From Bacillota bacterium (GTDB lineage: Bacteria; Bacillota_E; Symbiobacteriia; Symbiobacteriales; Symbiobacteriaceae), in the NCBI GenBank assembly GCA_003242675.1, contig QGVE01000053.1:1-15793 (forward strand): a stretch of 15,793 nucleotides of DNA. Reading direction: 5' to 3'. The notes under the pieces were generated by a model. The model ran no database searches, was not told the origin of the DNA, and saw only the letters and a list, made by a program, of their open reading frames with translations. The position numbers and the translations under genes were made by a program. Shown here in pieces: positions 1 to 6,605 of the stretch; position 1 is the first letter of the stretch, and the number at the start of each line of letters is the position of its first letter.

Positions 1-6
1 GAGCGG

Positions 7-12
7 TATACT
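7..12 (+). promoter_or_regulatory. Probable -10 box of the thiT leader
   Basis: TATACT matches the sigma-A -10 consensus at five of six bases and would start transcription near position 19, about 20 bases before the TPP aptamer. The -35 box would fall outside the window, so the promoter is only half visible. Confidence 0.5.
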
Positions 13-40
13 TAATGTAGCCTCATAACTGGCCGAGAGC

Positions 41-131
41 CGCTAGGGGAGCCGTTGCAACGGCTGAGAACCGGGGTGAACCCCGGGACCCTGTCACCTG
101 ATCCGGGTAATGCCGGCGTAGGGAAGCGAGC
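41..131 (+). promoter_or_regulatory. TPP riboswitch (THI element)
   Basis: The conserved TPP aptamer blocks appear in order: CTAGGGGAGCC (43-53), GGCTGAGA (62-69), GACCCT (87-92), ACCTGATCCGGGTAATGCC (96-114) and GCGTAGGGAAG (116-126). P1 can form between CGCT (41-44) and AGCG (125-128). The element lies directly upstream of a thiamine transporter gene, as is usual for this class. AGCGAGC (125-131) can instead pair with GCTCGCT (156-162) inside the terminator. P1 and the antiterminator therefore compete for the same strand, which predicts termination when TPP is bound. Confidence 0.96.
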
Positions 132-150
132 CTCGCGGACACTTCGTGTA

Positions 151-178
151 CCGCAGCTCGCTGGGCTGCGGTTTTCTC
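151..178 (+). terminator. Riboswitch expression-platform terminator
   Basis: CCGCAGC (151-157) pairs with GCTGCGG (165-171) around a 7-base loop and is followed by TTTTCTCGT. It is an intrinsic terminator between the TPP aptamer and thiT. Its 5' arm and loop are the bases that the antiterminator would capture (156-162), so this is the predicted OFF state. Confidence 0.88.
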
Positions 179-223
179 GTGCCACGCGGGGGCGAGTAGG
201 TTGGGTGCACGGAGGTGTCCGAC

Positions 224-772
224 ATGTCTGATGCCCGGCTTCGTCTGCGGCGCCTCGTCGAGACCGCGATGATGGTCGCGGCCGCCGTGGCGCTGTCGTT
301 CGTGAAGGTGTGGGAGATGCCGCAGGGCGGGTCCGTCACGCTGGGCTCCATGGTGCCGATCCTGCTGGTCGGCCTGCGCCACGGCCCCGCGTGGGGGATC
401 GCCGCCGGGGTGCTGGACGGCGTGCTGCAGTACTGGCTGGAGCCCTTCTACTTCCATCCGGTGCAGGTGCTGCTGGACTACCCGATCGCGTTCGGCCTCC
501 TGGGCCTGGCCGGATTGGCCCGCGGCCGCGGCCGCTGGGCGGCCGCCTGGCTGGGCAGCCTGGCCATCGCCGGCCGGTTCGTCGCGCACGTCATCTCCGG
601 CGTGGTCTTCTTCGCCGAGTACGCGCCCGAGGGCCAGCACCCGCTGGTCTACTCGCTGATCTACAACGGCGCCTACCTCCTGCCTGAGGCCGTGCTCAGC
701 GCGGTGCTGCTCACGGTCCTGCTGCCGGCGCTGGAGCGGGCGCTGCCGGCCCAGGCGAAGTCCGCGCTCTGA
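224..772 (+). CDS. thiT: Thiamine transporter ThiT (ECF S component)
   Basis: Substrate-binding S component of an energy-coupling-factor thiamine importer in the cytoplasmic membrane. Such proteins bind thiamine and dock on a shared EcfA/EcfA'/EcfT module, which is not in this window. The 182-residue product has about six hydrophobic segments and the family signature: W-x-MPQGGSVTLGSMVP near residues 28-44, then a Gly-rich stretch GIAAGVLDGVLQYWL and HPVQVLLDYPIAFGLLGLAG. Length matches the ThiT (YuaJ) family. I chose ATG 224 because GGAGG (211-215) sits 8 bases upstream. An in-frame GTG at 215 would start inside that ribosome site. Control is by the TPP riboswitch upstream. Family assignment is firm. 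Confidence 0.95.
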   Translation: MSDARLRLRRLVETAMMVAAAVALSFVKVWEMPQGGSVTLGSMVPILLVGLRHGPAWGIAAGVLDGVLQYWLEPFYFHPVQVLLDYPIAFGLLGLAGLARGRGRWAAAWLGSLAIAGRFVAHVISGVVFFAEYAPEGQHPLVYSLIYNGAYLLPEAVLSAVLLTVLLPALERALPAQAKSAL

Positions 773-779
773 GGACCCG

Positions 780-805
780 GCCCCGGCGGCGTGTCAGGCC
801 GGGGC
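780..805 (+). terminator. Possible weak terminator after thiT
   Basis: GCCCCGGC (780-787) and GCCGGGGC (798-805) form a perfect 8-bp stem with a 10-base loop, just after the thiT stop. There is no run of T after it, only a C-rich stretch, so it may be a transcript-end stabiliser or factor-assisted stop rather than a standard intrinsic terminator. Confidence 0.4.
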
Positions 806-813
806 GCGCCCGA

Positions 814-842
814 TTCCCCCCGCCCTCCCCGTGCGTCATAAT
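814..842 (+). promoter_or_regulatory. Weak promoter candidate before the miniprotein gene
   Basis: CATAAT (837-842) resembles a -10 box and is the only AT-rich hexamer in the gap. TTCCCC (814-819) lies 17 bases upstream but matches the -35 consensus at only three positions. If real, it would start the transcript covering the next three genes. Confidence 0.3.
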
Positions 843-891
843 GTAAGGTGCGATCGTGCATCGCTGATTTCAGGGGAGGTCGCGGGGGGAA

Positions 892-1017
892 ATGCGCGCA
901 CGGATGAACCCCGGCGTGGTCGTGGCGGTGGCCATGGTCGCCTTCTTCGTCGGGGTGTGGCTGGTGGGCTACCTGGCCGGGTTCTCGGGCGAGCCCGAGA
1001 CCTTCCTGAAACCCTAG
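892..1017 (+). CDS. 41-residue single-span membrane miniprotein, unknown
   Basis: A short reading frame from ATG 892 to TAG 1015-1017. I do not recognise the family. The product begins MRARMNPG, so it is positive at the N-terminus. One hydrophobic segment follows (about residues 9-30, with a Phe-Phe-Val-Gly-Val-Trp core). It ends in a short acidic, polar tail containing GEPETF. This topology fits a single membrane span with the N-terminus inside. AGGGGAGGT (872-880) lies 11 bases upstream and GGGGGG is closer still. An alternative start is ATG 904. It could be a small subunit of a membrane complex, but nothing nearby names a partner. It may be cotranscribed with the two genes downstream. Confidence 0.5.
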   Translation: MRARMNPGVVVAVAMVAFFVGVWLVGYLAGFSGEPETFLKP

Positions 1018-1046
1018 GGCGCAGGGCCCGGAAAGAAGGTTGAAGC

Positions 1047-1481
1047 GTGGCAGAACAGGAGCCGTTCCGGGACGGACAGGAGCCCGTCATCTACCTGCCC
1101 GCGGAGGCGGGGACCGCCACCGCCCCCGACGGCCGGAAGCTGGTCTTCTTCAGCGTGCCGGCCCTGGACCTGATGATCAAGCAGGTGCTGGCGGAGCAGC
1201 CCCGCCAGTACACCTATCGCTGGGGGTACCACCCCCGGGAGCGGCTGCACGTGCTGCTCTTCGCCTGGCCCACCGGCCACGGCGCCGGCCTGGCCATCCC
1301 GGAGGGAGTGGGGGACCCGATCCTCCACTTCATGCTGGGCACCACCGACGTTTACATCACGTCGGCCCCCATCGGCGACAAGCTGGGCGGGCCCGCCACG
1401 CCGGAGGCCATCGACCAGATCCGCCGCGGCATGACCGTGTACCTGCCCGAGGTGAAGTTCAAGCCGGAGGGCTGGGCCTGA
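1047..1481 (+). CDS. Conserved-looking hypothetical protein, 144 aa
   Basis: I do not recognise this protein. It is soluble, with no signal peptide or membrane span. It alternates short strand-like segments (VIYLPAE, KLVFFSVPAL, TYRWGYHPRERLHVLLFAW) with a C-terminal part rich in Pro and Gly (GVGDPILHFMLGTTDVYIT) and a helix around EAIDQIRRGM. The start is GTG 1047, with AGAAGG (1034-1039) 7 bases upstream. The stop codon is one base before the start of the M29-like peptidase gene, so the two are almost certainly translated from one mRNA and may be coupled. No catalytic motif is evident. Confidence 0.8.
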   Translation: MAEQEPFRDGQEPVIYLPAEAGTATAPDGRKLVFFSVPALDLMIKQVLAEQPRQYTYRWGYHPRERLHVLLFAWPTGHGAGLAIPEGVGDPILHFMLGTTDVYITSAPIGDKLGGPATPEAIDQIRRGMTVYLPEVKFKPEGWA

Positions 1482-1482
1482 G

Positions 1483-2409
1483 ATGGCCGCGGGGTGGACC
1501 GGCACGGTGCTGCGGGACAGCCTCGGGCTCCAGCCGGGCGAGCGCGTGCTGATCCTCGCCGACCGGGCGCTGGAGCCGGCGGCGGAGGCGCTTGCGGAGG
1601 CGGCGCGCGCCCTTCACGCCGGCGCCGTGGAGCTCAGGACCCTGCCGGAGCCCCGCCGGGTGCGGCTCGTCCCCAAGTGGCTGACGGCGGCGGTGGGGTC
1701 GGCCGACGCGATCATCTCCCTGCGGGCGGCCCTGCGGCTCGGCGTGGAGGACGCCCTGATGCGGGCGGCCCTGGATGCCTTCCGCCGGGCGGGGCGCGGC
1801 CGCTGGGTCTCGATGGCGCAGGTGGAGATGGAGACGCTGGAGATCGTCCTGGCCCCCGGACTGGGGGAGGTCGTGGCCCGCACCCTGGCCCTGGCCGCGC
1901 GGCTCCGGGCCGCGACCGGCGTCAGGCTCACGGCCCCCGGCGGCACCGACCTGCGGGTGACCTACGCGGGCCGGCCGGTGTGGGCGGACACCGGCCGGGT
2001 CCGGGAGCCGGGGGCGTTCGGCAACCTGCCGGCCGGCGAGGCGTTCGTGGCGCCGCTCGAGACCGGCGCCGAAGGCCGGCTGGTGGTGGACGTGGCCCTG
2101 GGGGACATCCCGCTGGACCGGCCGGTCGCGCTCACCTTCCGGCACGGCCGCGTGGTGGCGGTGTCCGGCGGCGAGGCGGCGGCCGAGCTGCGCCGCCGGC
2201 TGGGGGACGACCGGTGGGCGTGGACCGTGGGCGAGCTGGGGCTCGGCGCCAACCCGCACGTGAAGCCGTGCGGCCGGGTCGCCCTGGCGGAGAAGGCCCT
2301 GGGCACGGCCCACGTCGCCCTGGGCGGCAACCTGGCCTTCGGCGGCCGGAATCCCGCCCCGACGCACTACGACTGCGTGATCGCCTCCCCGACCGTGGAC
2401 TTTCTGTAA
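1483..2409 (+). CDS. M29-like metallopeptidase (aminopeptidase family)
   Basis: Related to the thermophilic aminopeptidase family M29 (AmpS/AmpT type) and the similar NicX-like hydrolytic fold. These are cytoplasmic two-metal enzymes that remove N-terminal residues from peptides. The diagnostic C-terminal half is present: NLPAGEAFVAP with Glu186, GELGLGANP with Glu251, EKALGTAHVALG with Glu270 and His277, and a terminal HYD with His295 and Asp297. These match the usual metal and catalytic positions. The Tyr normally found about seven residues after the His corresponds to a Leu here. At 308 residues it is shorter than typical M29 enzymes (about 400), and the N-terminal domain is reduced. ATG 1483 follows the upstream stop by one base, with GGAGG at 1466-1470. 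The true substrate is uncertain. Confidence 0.8.
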   Translation: MAAGWTGTVLRDSLGLQPGERVLILADRALEPAAEALAEAARALHAGAVELRTLPEPRRVRLVPKWLTAAVGSADAIISLRAALRLGVEDALMRAALDAFRRAGRGRWVSMAQVEMETLEIVLAPGLGEVVARTLALAARLRAATGVRLTAPGGTDLRVTYAGRPVWADTGRVREPGAFGNLPAGEAFVAPLETGAEGRLVVDVALGDIPLDRPVALTFRHGRVVAVSGGEAAAELRRRLGDDRWAWTVGELGLGANPHVKPCGRVALAEKALGTAHVALGGNLAFGGRNPAPTHYDCVIASPTVDFL

Positions 2410-2418
2410 GGCAAACGC

Positions 2419-2450
2419 AAGGGCCCGCCCCCGGAGGGGCAGGCCCTTTC
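2419..2450 (+). terminator. Terminator between convergent genes
   Basis: AAGGGCC-c-GCCCC (2419-2431) pairs with GGGGC-a-GGCCCTT across a short CGGA-type loop, followed by TTTC. On the minus strand the stem is followed by TTGCGTTT. It probably stops transcription from both the peptidase gene and the convergent Pro-rich gene. Confidence 0.7.
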
Positions 2451-2451
2451 G

Positions 2452-2976
2452 CTATGCCTCCGCGGCGGGCTCTCCGTCTGCCGCACCCGTGCCGCCGGCC
2501 GGCTGGACGTCGATCACGTCGGGCCCGGCCGGGCCGAACAGCCCGATGTGCCCCAGGCCGGAGCGCTCCGGGAGCGGCTCGCCCGGCGCCGCCCCCAGTA
2601 CCTCCGCCGCCCGGAGGGCCAGGTCGGGAAGATGGCCGAACAGGAGGCCGGAGAGCTCCAGGAAGCCTTGGATGGCCGGGAGCACGCTGCTTAAGGCGGG
2701 CTCCAGGACCGCCATCCACTCCACCCGGGCCGGTTCAGGGCCCATGCCTCCGCCCGGCGCTGGGTACAGGCCGTGCGGCGCCGCGGCCGGATGCCAGGCC
2801 GCCCGGAGCGCCGCAGGGGGTCCGCCCGGGCCCGCCGGGGTCCAGGGCGGGCGGGCCGCCGGGTACCACGCCGGCGCGCCCGGCATGGCAGGCGGCGGGT
2901 ACCAGGCCGGAGCCGCCGGACCGCGTCCGGCCGGCCACGGGGGGCGGCCCATCGGCAGTGGGGAGAAGTAGGACAT
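2452..2976 (-). CDS. Pro/Gly/Ala-rich hypothetical protein, 174 aa
   Basis: I do not recognise a family. Residues 1-82 are a low-complexity region rich in Pro, Ala, Gly, Trp and Tyr, with an imperfect internal repeat (PAWYPPPAMPGA then PAWYPAARPPW). Residues 83-130 form a likely helical domain (EWMAVLEPALSSVLPAIQGF... LPDLALRAAEVLG), and the tail is acidic. There is no signal peptide or Cys. Such aromatic/Pro-rich heads occur in spore-coat and surface-associated proteins of Firmicutes, but that link is only inference. I chose ATG 2976 because GAGGAAGG (2987-2994 on this strand) precedes it. A longer frame to 3045 lacks a ribosome site. It lies 79 bases downstream of the hydrolase gene on the same strand. 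Confidence 0.7.
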   Translation of the reverse strand: MSYFSPLPMGRPPWPAGRGPAAPAWYPPPAMPGAPAWYPAARPPWTPAGPGGPPAALRAAWHPAAAPHGLYPAPGGGMGPEPARVEWMAVLEPALSSVLPAIQGFLELSGLLFGHLPDLALRAAEVLGAAPGEPLPERSGLGHIGLFGPAGPDVIDVQPAGGTGAADGEPAAEA

Positions 2977-3002
2977 CGGCGTCACACCTTCCTCGGGGGT
3001 CT

Positions 3003-3019
3003 GCCCCATTCTATGGGGC
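3003..3019 (-). repeat. Short perfect hairpin between two minus-strand genes
   Basis: GCCCCAT (3003-3009) and ATGGGGC (3013-3019) form a 7-bp stem with a 3-base loop in the leader of the Pro-rich gene. No T run follows in either direction, so it is not a standard terminator. It may limit read-through from the upstream hydrolase gene or stabilise the mRNA end. Confidence 0.4.
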
Positions 3020-3055
3020 GACCCGCCGGAGGGGTGTGGGCGCACCGGCCGCAGG

Positions 3056-3820
3056 TCAGACGACCGGGTTGGCCAGGGTGCCGATGCCGGGGACGTGGAT
3101 CTCGATGAGGTCGCCGGGCTTCATCGCGCCGACGCCCTTGGGCGTGCCGGTCAGGATCAGGTCGCCGGGCAGGAGCGTCATGATCTGCGACAGGTAGCTG
3201 AGCAGCTTCGGCACCGGGTGGATCATCCGCCGGGTGGAGTCGGACTGGCGCACCTCCTCGTTGCAGGTGAGGGTGATGTGCACGTCGGACGGGTCGATGC
3301 CCTCCGTCACCACGGCCGGGCCGCAGGGGCAGAAGGTGTCGTAGCACTTGCCCCGGCCGAACCCGAAGACGCCGTCCGCCTTCTGCGCGTCCCGGTACGA
3401 GACGTCGTTGGCGATGGTGTAGCCGAACACGTACGCGAGCGCCTCTTCCTCGGGGACGTTCTTCATCCGCCGGCCGATCACGACCGCGAGCTCGGCCTCC
3501 CAGTGCACGGTGGCGTCCCGGGCCGGCAGCTGGATCGCCTCCCCCGGCCCGATCAGGGCCGAGGGCGGCTTCAGGAAGAACATCGGGCGCTCCGGGGCCG
3601 TGTTGCCCAGCTCGGCGGCGTGCTCGGCGTAATTGCGGCCGATGCACACGATCTTCGACGGCGTGACCGGCGCCAGGAGCTGGACCGCCCGCAGGGACAC
3701 CGCCCGGCCGGTGGGCCGGCCGCCTTCGTACGGGGCGCCATCCAGCTCGTGGATCACATCCCCCTCCTGCCGGCCCCAGCGGGGCGGGCCGTCCTCCGTC
3801 ACGAAGCGAACGTAGCGCAT
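3056..3820 (-). CDS. Fumarylacetoacetate hydrolase-family enzyme
   Basis: Cytoplasmic Mg2+-dependent hydrolase or decarboxylase of the FAH superfamily, acting on acylpyruvate-type or ring-cleavage 2-keto acids. Residues 1-50 are the N-terminal region. The FAH core follows, with KIVCIGRNYAEHAAELGN (His67 in the lid), VHWEAELAVVIGR (Glu108 and Glu110, metal ligands), GYTIANDVSYRDAQ (Asp139, metal ligand) and LILTGTPKGVG near residue 221. Length (254) fits the short bacterial FAHD1/YcgM-like subgroup. One oddity is GRGKCYDTFCPCGP, with two extra Cys where many relatives have Phe or Leu. I chose ATG 3820; GGAG lies 11 bases and GGAAGAG 5 bases upstream. No aromatic-degradation gene is nearby, so the substrate cannot be named. 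Confidence 0.9.
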   Translation of the reverse strand: MRYVRFVTEDGPPRWGRQEGDVIHELDGAPYEGGRPTGRAVSLRAVQLLAPVTPSKIVCIGRNYAEHAAELGNTAPERPMFFLKPPSALIGPGEAIQLPARDATVHWEAELAVVIGRRMKNVPEEEALAYVFGYTIANDVSYRDAQKADGVFGFGRGKCYDTFCPCGPAVVTEGIDPSDVHITLTCNEEVRQSDSTRRMIHPVPKLLSYLSQIMTLLPGDLILTGTPKGVGAMKPGDLIEIHVPGIGTLANPVV

Positions 3821-3935
3821 GCTCTTCCGCGCTCCTCTCGCAGCGGATCTCGGGGTCGTGCGGGATCCCCTCCGGGTTCTTCTGCGCGGCGGCCGCAACT
3901 CCTTTGCGCGGAATCAATTCCCTACCCGTACCTAC

Positions 3936-3964
3936 TTACCGTTCGTCACCAACTAACGTAATAG
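3936..3964 (+). promoter_or_regulatory. Candidate promoter of the YceI-family gene
   Basis: TTACCG (3936-3941) and TAATAG (3959-3964) are separated by exactly 17 bases in the AT-richest part of the divergent gap (3821-4009), about 40 bases before the YceI-family start. The -35 match is only partial. The same gap holds an imperfect palindrome GGAAT-CA-ATTCC (3910-3921) that could be an operator. I could not identify a convincing promoter for the divergent hydrolase gene. Confidence 0.45.
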
Positions 3965-4009
3965 AAGGCACGGGGGAATCCCGGCCGAACATCGGGGAGG
4001 AGGAAAAGT

Positions 4010-4540
4010 ATGGCGAAGAGCGTGTGGGTCGTGGACAATGCGCACAGCCTGGCCGAGTTTTCCGTGCGGCACATGATGATCGCGACGGTGAAGGGCCGCT
4101 TCACGGAGGTGGAGGGCCGCATCGAGGTGGATCCCGCGGATTTCACGACCGCATCCATTGAGGGCTCTGTGAAGACCGCGTCGATCAACACCGCCGACTC
4201 CGCCCGCGATGACCACCTGCGTTCCGCCGACTTCTTCGATGCCCAGAACTACCCGACCCTGACCTTCAAGAGCACGAAGATCGAGCGCGCCGGCGACGGG
4301 TACAAGATGACCGGCGACCTGACCATCCGCGGCGTCACGAAGCCGGTGACCTTCGACGTCGAGTTCGCGGGCACCGGCAGGGACCCGTGGGGCAACGAGA
4401 GGCTGGGCTTCTCCGCCAGCGGCAAGATCAACCGCAAGGACTTCGGGCTCACGTGGAACGCCGTGCTGGAGACCGGCGGCGTCCTCGTGGGGGAGGAGGT
4501 CAAGATCGAGCTGCACATCGAGGCCACGAAGCAGGCCTGA
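4010..4540 (+). CDS. YceI-family lipid-binding-fold protein
   Basis: YceI-family beta-barrel (lipocalin-like) protein. Characterised relatives bind polyisoprenoids or other amphiphiles. The 176-residue product carries the family pattern from the start: WVVDNAHSLAEFSVRHMM, then VKGRFTEVEGRIEVDP, SINTADSARDDHLRSADFF with YPTLTFKSTKI, GDLTIRGVTKPVTFDVEF, and FGLTWNAVLETGGVLVGEEVKIELHIEA at the C-terminus. There is no signal peptide, so it should act in the cytoplasm, as in several Gram-positive and Thermus proteins, unlike the secreted E. coli YceI. GGGGAGGAGGA (3994-4004) lies just upstream of ATG 4010 and predicts strong translation. It appears monocistronic and divergent from the hydrolase gene. 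Confidence 0.94.
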   Translation: MAKSVWVVDNAHSLAEFSVRHMMIATVKGRFTEVEGRIEVDPADFTTASIEGSVKTASINTADSARDDHLRSADFFDAQNYPTLTFKSTKIERAGDGYKMTGDLTIRGVTKPVTFDVEFAGTGRDPWGNERLGFSASGKINRKDFGLTWNAVLETGGVLVGEEVKIELHIEATKQA

Positions 4541-4558
4541 TCCCTGGCACATAGCGTG

Positions 4559-4599
4559 AGCGGCCTGGCCGGCGGCGCCGATCCGCCGGTCAGGCCGCT
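4559..4599. terminator. Long hairpin between convergent genes
   Basis: AGCGGCCTG (4559-4567) pairs with CAGGCCGCT (4591-4599), and CCGGCGG (4569-4575) with CCGCCGG (4583-4589). A G-T step between them gives a G-U pair only in the plus-strand RNA. The result is a 17-bp stem with a 7-base loop, between the ends of the YceI-family gene and the zinc-ribbon gene. No T run follows on either strand, so it may be a factor-dependent stop or 3'-end stabiliser. Confidence 0.5.
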
Positions 4600-4635
4600 G
4601 TCCGCGCAGGGCCGCTCATTCCTACGTTTCGCTGA

Positions 4636-6459
4636 TCAGAAGCCCAGCAGCAGCTGCACGCTGCGCTGCATGAGCCGGTCCAGGGACCGCCCCATCCCCA
4701 TCAGCAGCTCCTCGATCTCCTGGTCGGACATGTCGTTCAGCCGCTTCGCCCCGGTGAGGTCGGGCAGGTCGAGCTGGCCCTCCAGCACCTCGGTCGCCGT
4801 GCTGATCGTCAGCTCGAGGTCGAAGGCGGGGTCCCACGGGCTCATGGGCTCCACCGCGAGGGTCATCGTCACGTCCTGCTCGAAGCGGTTGTTCTGCACC
4901 GCGTTGCTGGCCAGCGTGCTCAGCGTACCGGAAAACTCCGCCTCGGAGCCGTAGTCGCTGAGCTTCAGCGTGAAGTCGTGGGTGGTGCGGTCCTTGCCCT
5001 TCTGCACGTTCCGGTCGGTGACCGCCGTATCGCTCAGGTGCAGGCCTCCTGCCCGCTCGCCGCCCTCATACACCTCGAACGAGAGGGCGACCTCCGTCTC
5101 CGCCCGGTCCTTGCCCGCGGCGGTGGTGGTGCTGCGCCACTCCACGACGAGTTCGTCCTCGTACGAGGGGCTGTAGACGGACCGGAGGCTGACCTTCCCG
5201 CTGCGGGTGCGCTTCGCGTCCGGGGAGCCCCAGTCCGCGGCCTGCACCGCCACCGGGAAGGCGCGGCCCTGGGCGTTTTCCACGGTGAACTCCAGCTTCT
5301 GGTCGACGAGCCGCTTGCCGTCGGTGTACACCGTCCAGGTGAGGCCGGCGGGGAAGTTCAGGCCCGCCAGCGACGCGGCGACCTTGTCCGCGCCCTCCCG
5401 CAGCCGCGAACGGGCGTGGGCCGGATCCTGCCAGTCCGCCAGTTCGGGCCCGCCGTTGGCCGCCGCCGCGGCGGCGATCTCGCTCAGGAGGCCGAGGGCC
5501 TCGTCGTCGTCCCGGAACGAGGCGGCGAGGTGGGTGAGCAGCTCGCGCAGGCGGGCCTCGGACAGCCGCAGGACCAGCCGGTCCAGCTCCACCGGGCCGT
5601 CCGGCGAGCTGTACTGCACTCCCTTCTCCAGGGTCACCTCTTCCTCGGCGATGAAGTCGTAGACGAGGCGGGCGTAGCCGGCGGCCAGCCTGGCCAGCTC
5701 ATCCTCGTTCTCCCTCAGCACGGCCCGCAGCCGGTTCTCCGTCTCGATCCGGTCCGGCCCGGTGTAGTCATAGAAGCCCCGGTCGCGGAAGAACTGCCGC
5801 AGATTCCGGTTCTCCAGCACGATGTACTCCCGCTCCAGCTCCGGCACGTGGAGGGCGAGGTAGTCGGGCGTCTGCCAGAACTCGGCCGAGATCAGGTCCT
5901 CGCCCCGGAGGCGGAACCCTGCCGTGATGCCGGTGGCCTGGCTGCGGGGGTCCAGCTGCACGTCCATCTCCAGCGCGGAATCCTTGAACAGCGCATCGGC
6001 CTCGTCCAGCCCGCGGGTGCCCCCGGTGATGACGATGTGCGTCCGCGAGGGCCGTTCGGCCATCAGGCGCTCCAGGTCGAGCCGCGCCTTCTGCGCGGTG
6101 CGGATCTCGGCGGCCAGGCCGGCCACGTAGCTGCGCTGCACCTCGAAGAACAGCTGCTTGGGCGATCGGGGCAGGAGCAGGTAGGAAGCCGCCGCGCCGC
6201 CGGCCACCAGCAGGACCAGCAGGGCCGAGAGGACGAGGGCCGCCCGTCCGTTCCGCGCGAAGCGGCCCCTGCCGGCCGGACCCGGTGCCCCCTGCGCCAG
6301 CGCGCCGGCCGCCTCCTGGGGCTGAGCCGCCTGCTCGTGCGCCGGCATCTCGCCGGGGGAACCGACGGACGGCGGCTCCGCCTGCGGGAGCCGCGTGCCG
6401 CAGCTGCTGCAGTAGCGCGCCGCGTCCGGAACCGGGGCGCCGCACTGAGGACAGAACAT
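4636..6459 (-). CDS. Zinc-ribbon membrane protein with large outer domain
   Basis: A 607-residue protein of unknown function. Its N-terminus is a short zinc ribbon (Cys3, Cys6, Cys17, Cys20, in MFCPQCG and YCSSCG). A Pro/Ala/Gln-rich linker (about 24-68) and one membrane span (about 73-96) follow. The remaining ~510 residues should face outside. That outer part is mixed helix and strand, highly charged, and has no Cys or catalytic motif that I recognise. The layout resembles Firmicutes zinc-ribbon-TM proteins annotated only as domains of unknown function, possibly envelope sensing or homeostasis. I chose ATG 6459, because GGGAGG precedes it and the ribbon begins there. A longer frame to 6609 would add an Arg-rich, unrelated leader. 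Confidence 0.82.
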   Translation of the reverse strand: MFCPQCGAPVPDAARYCSSCGTRLPQAEPPSVGSPGEMPAHEQAAQPQEAAGALAQGAPGPAGRGRFARNGRAALVLSALLVLLVAGGAAASYLLLPRSPKQLFFEVQRSYVAGLAAEIRTAQKARLDLERLMAERPSRTHIVITGGTRGLDEADALFKDSALEMDVQLDPRSQATGITAGFRLRGEDLISAEFWQTPDYLALHVPELEREYIVLENRNLRQFFRDRGFYDYTGPDRIETENRLRAVLRENEDELARLAAGYARLVYDFIAEEEVTLEKGVQYSSPDGPVELDRLVLRLSEARLRELLTHLAASFRDDDEALGLLSEIAAAAAANGGPELADWQDPAHARSRLREGADKVAASLAGLNFPAGLTWTVYTDGKRLVDQKLEFTVENAQGRAFPVAVQAADWGSPDAKRTRSGKVSLRSVYSPSYEDELVVEWRSTTTAAGKDRAETEVALSFEVYEGGERAGGLHLSDTAVTDRNVQKGKDRTTHDFTLKLSDYGSEAEFSGTLSTLASNAVQNNRFEQDVTMTLAVEPMSPWDPAFDLELTISTATEVLEGQLDLPDLTGAKRLNDMSDQEIEELLMGMGRSLDRLMQRSVQLLLGF

Positions 6460-6555
6460 GACCGAAAACCTCCCTGACTTGGTGGAAGCCTGGCGCCGGG
6501 CGCGCCAGGACTTCCCTACCCATTCGCTCCGGTCGCGCCTCACTCCTCCGCCCGC

Positions 6556-6592
6556 GCAAAGAGAAGGGGCCGGAGGCCCGTCCCTCCGGCCC
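6556..6592 (-). terminator. Terminator after ychF
   Basis: Read on the minus strand, GGGCCGGAGG and CCTCCGGCCC (6583-6592 and 6567-6576) form a 10-bp stem with a 6-base loop, followed by a pyrimidine tract CTTCTCTTTG. It begins 14 bases after the ychF stop codon and separates ychF from the zinc-ribbon gene, which therefore probably has its own promoter within 6460-6555. Confidence 0.8.
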
Positions 6593-6605
6593 GGAAGGCA
6601 CCGTC

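Noticed and set aside
1494..3197. 567-codon plus-strand frame across the peptidase gene and beyond
   Set aside because: Composition of a GC shadow (Gly/Arg/Pro), it overlaps a clear peptidase gene and a terminator, and it has no ribosome site.
2982..3917. Long minus-strand frame overlapping the fumarylacetoacetate hydrolase gene in another phase
   Set aside because: Arg/Pro/Gly-rich translation typical of a GC-rich shadow frame; the hydrolase frame carries the conserved motifs.
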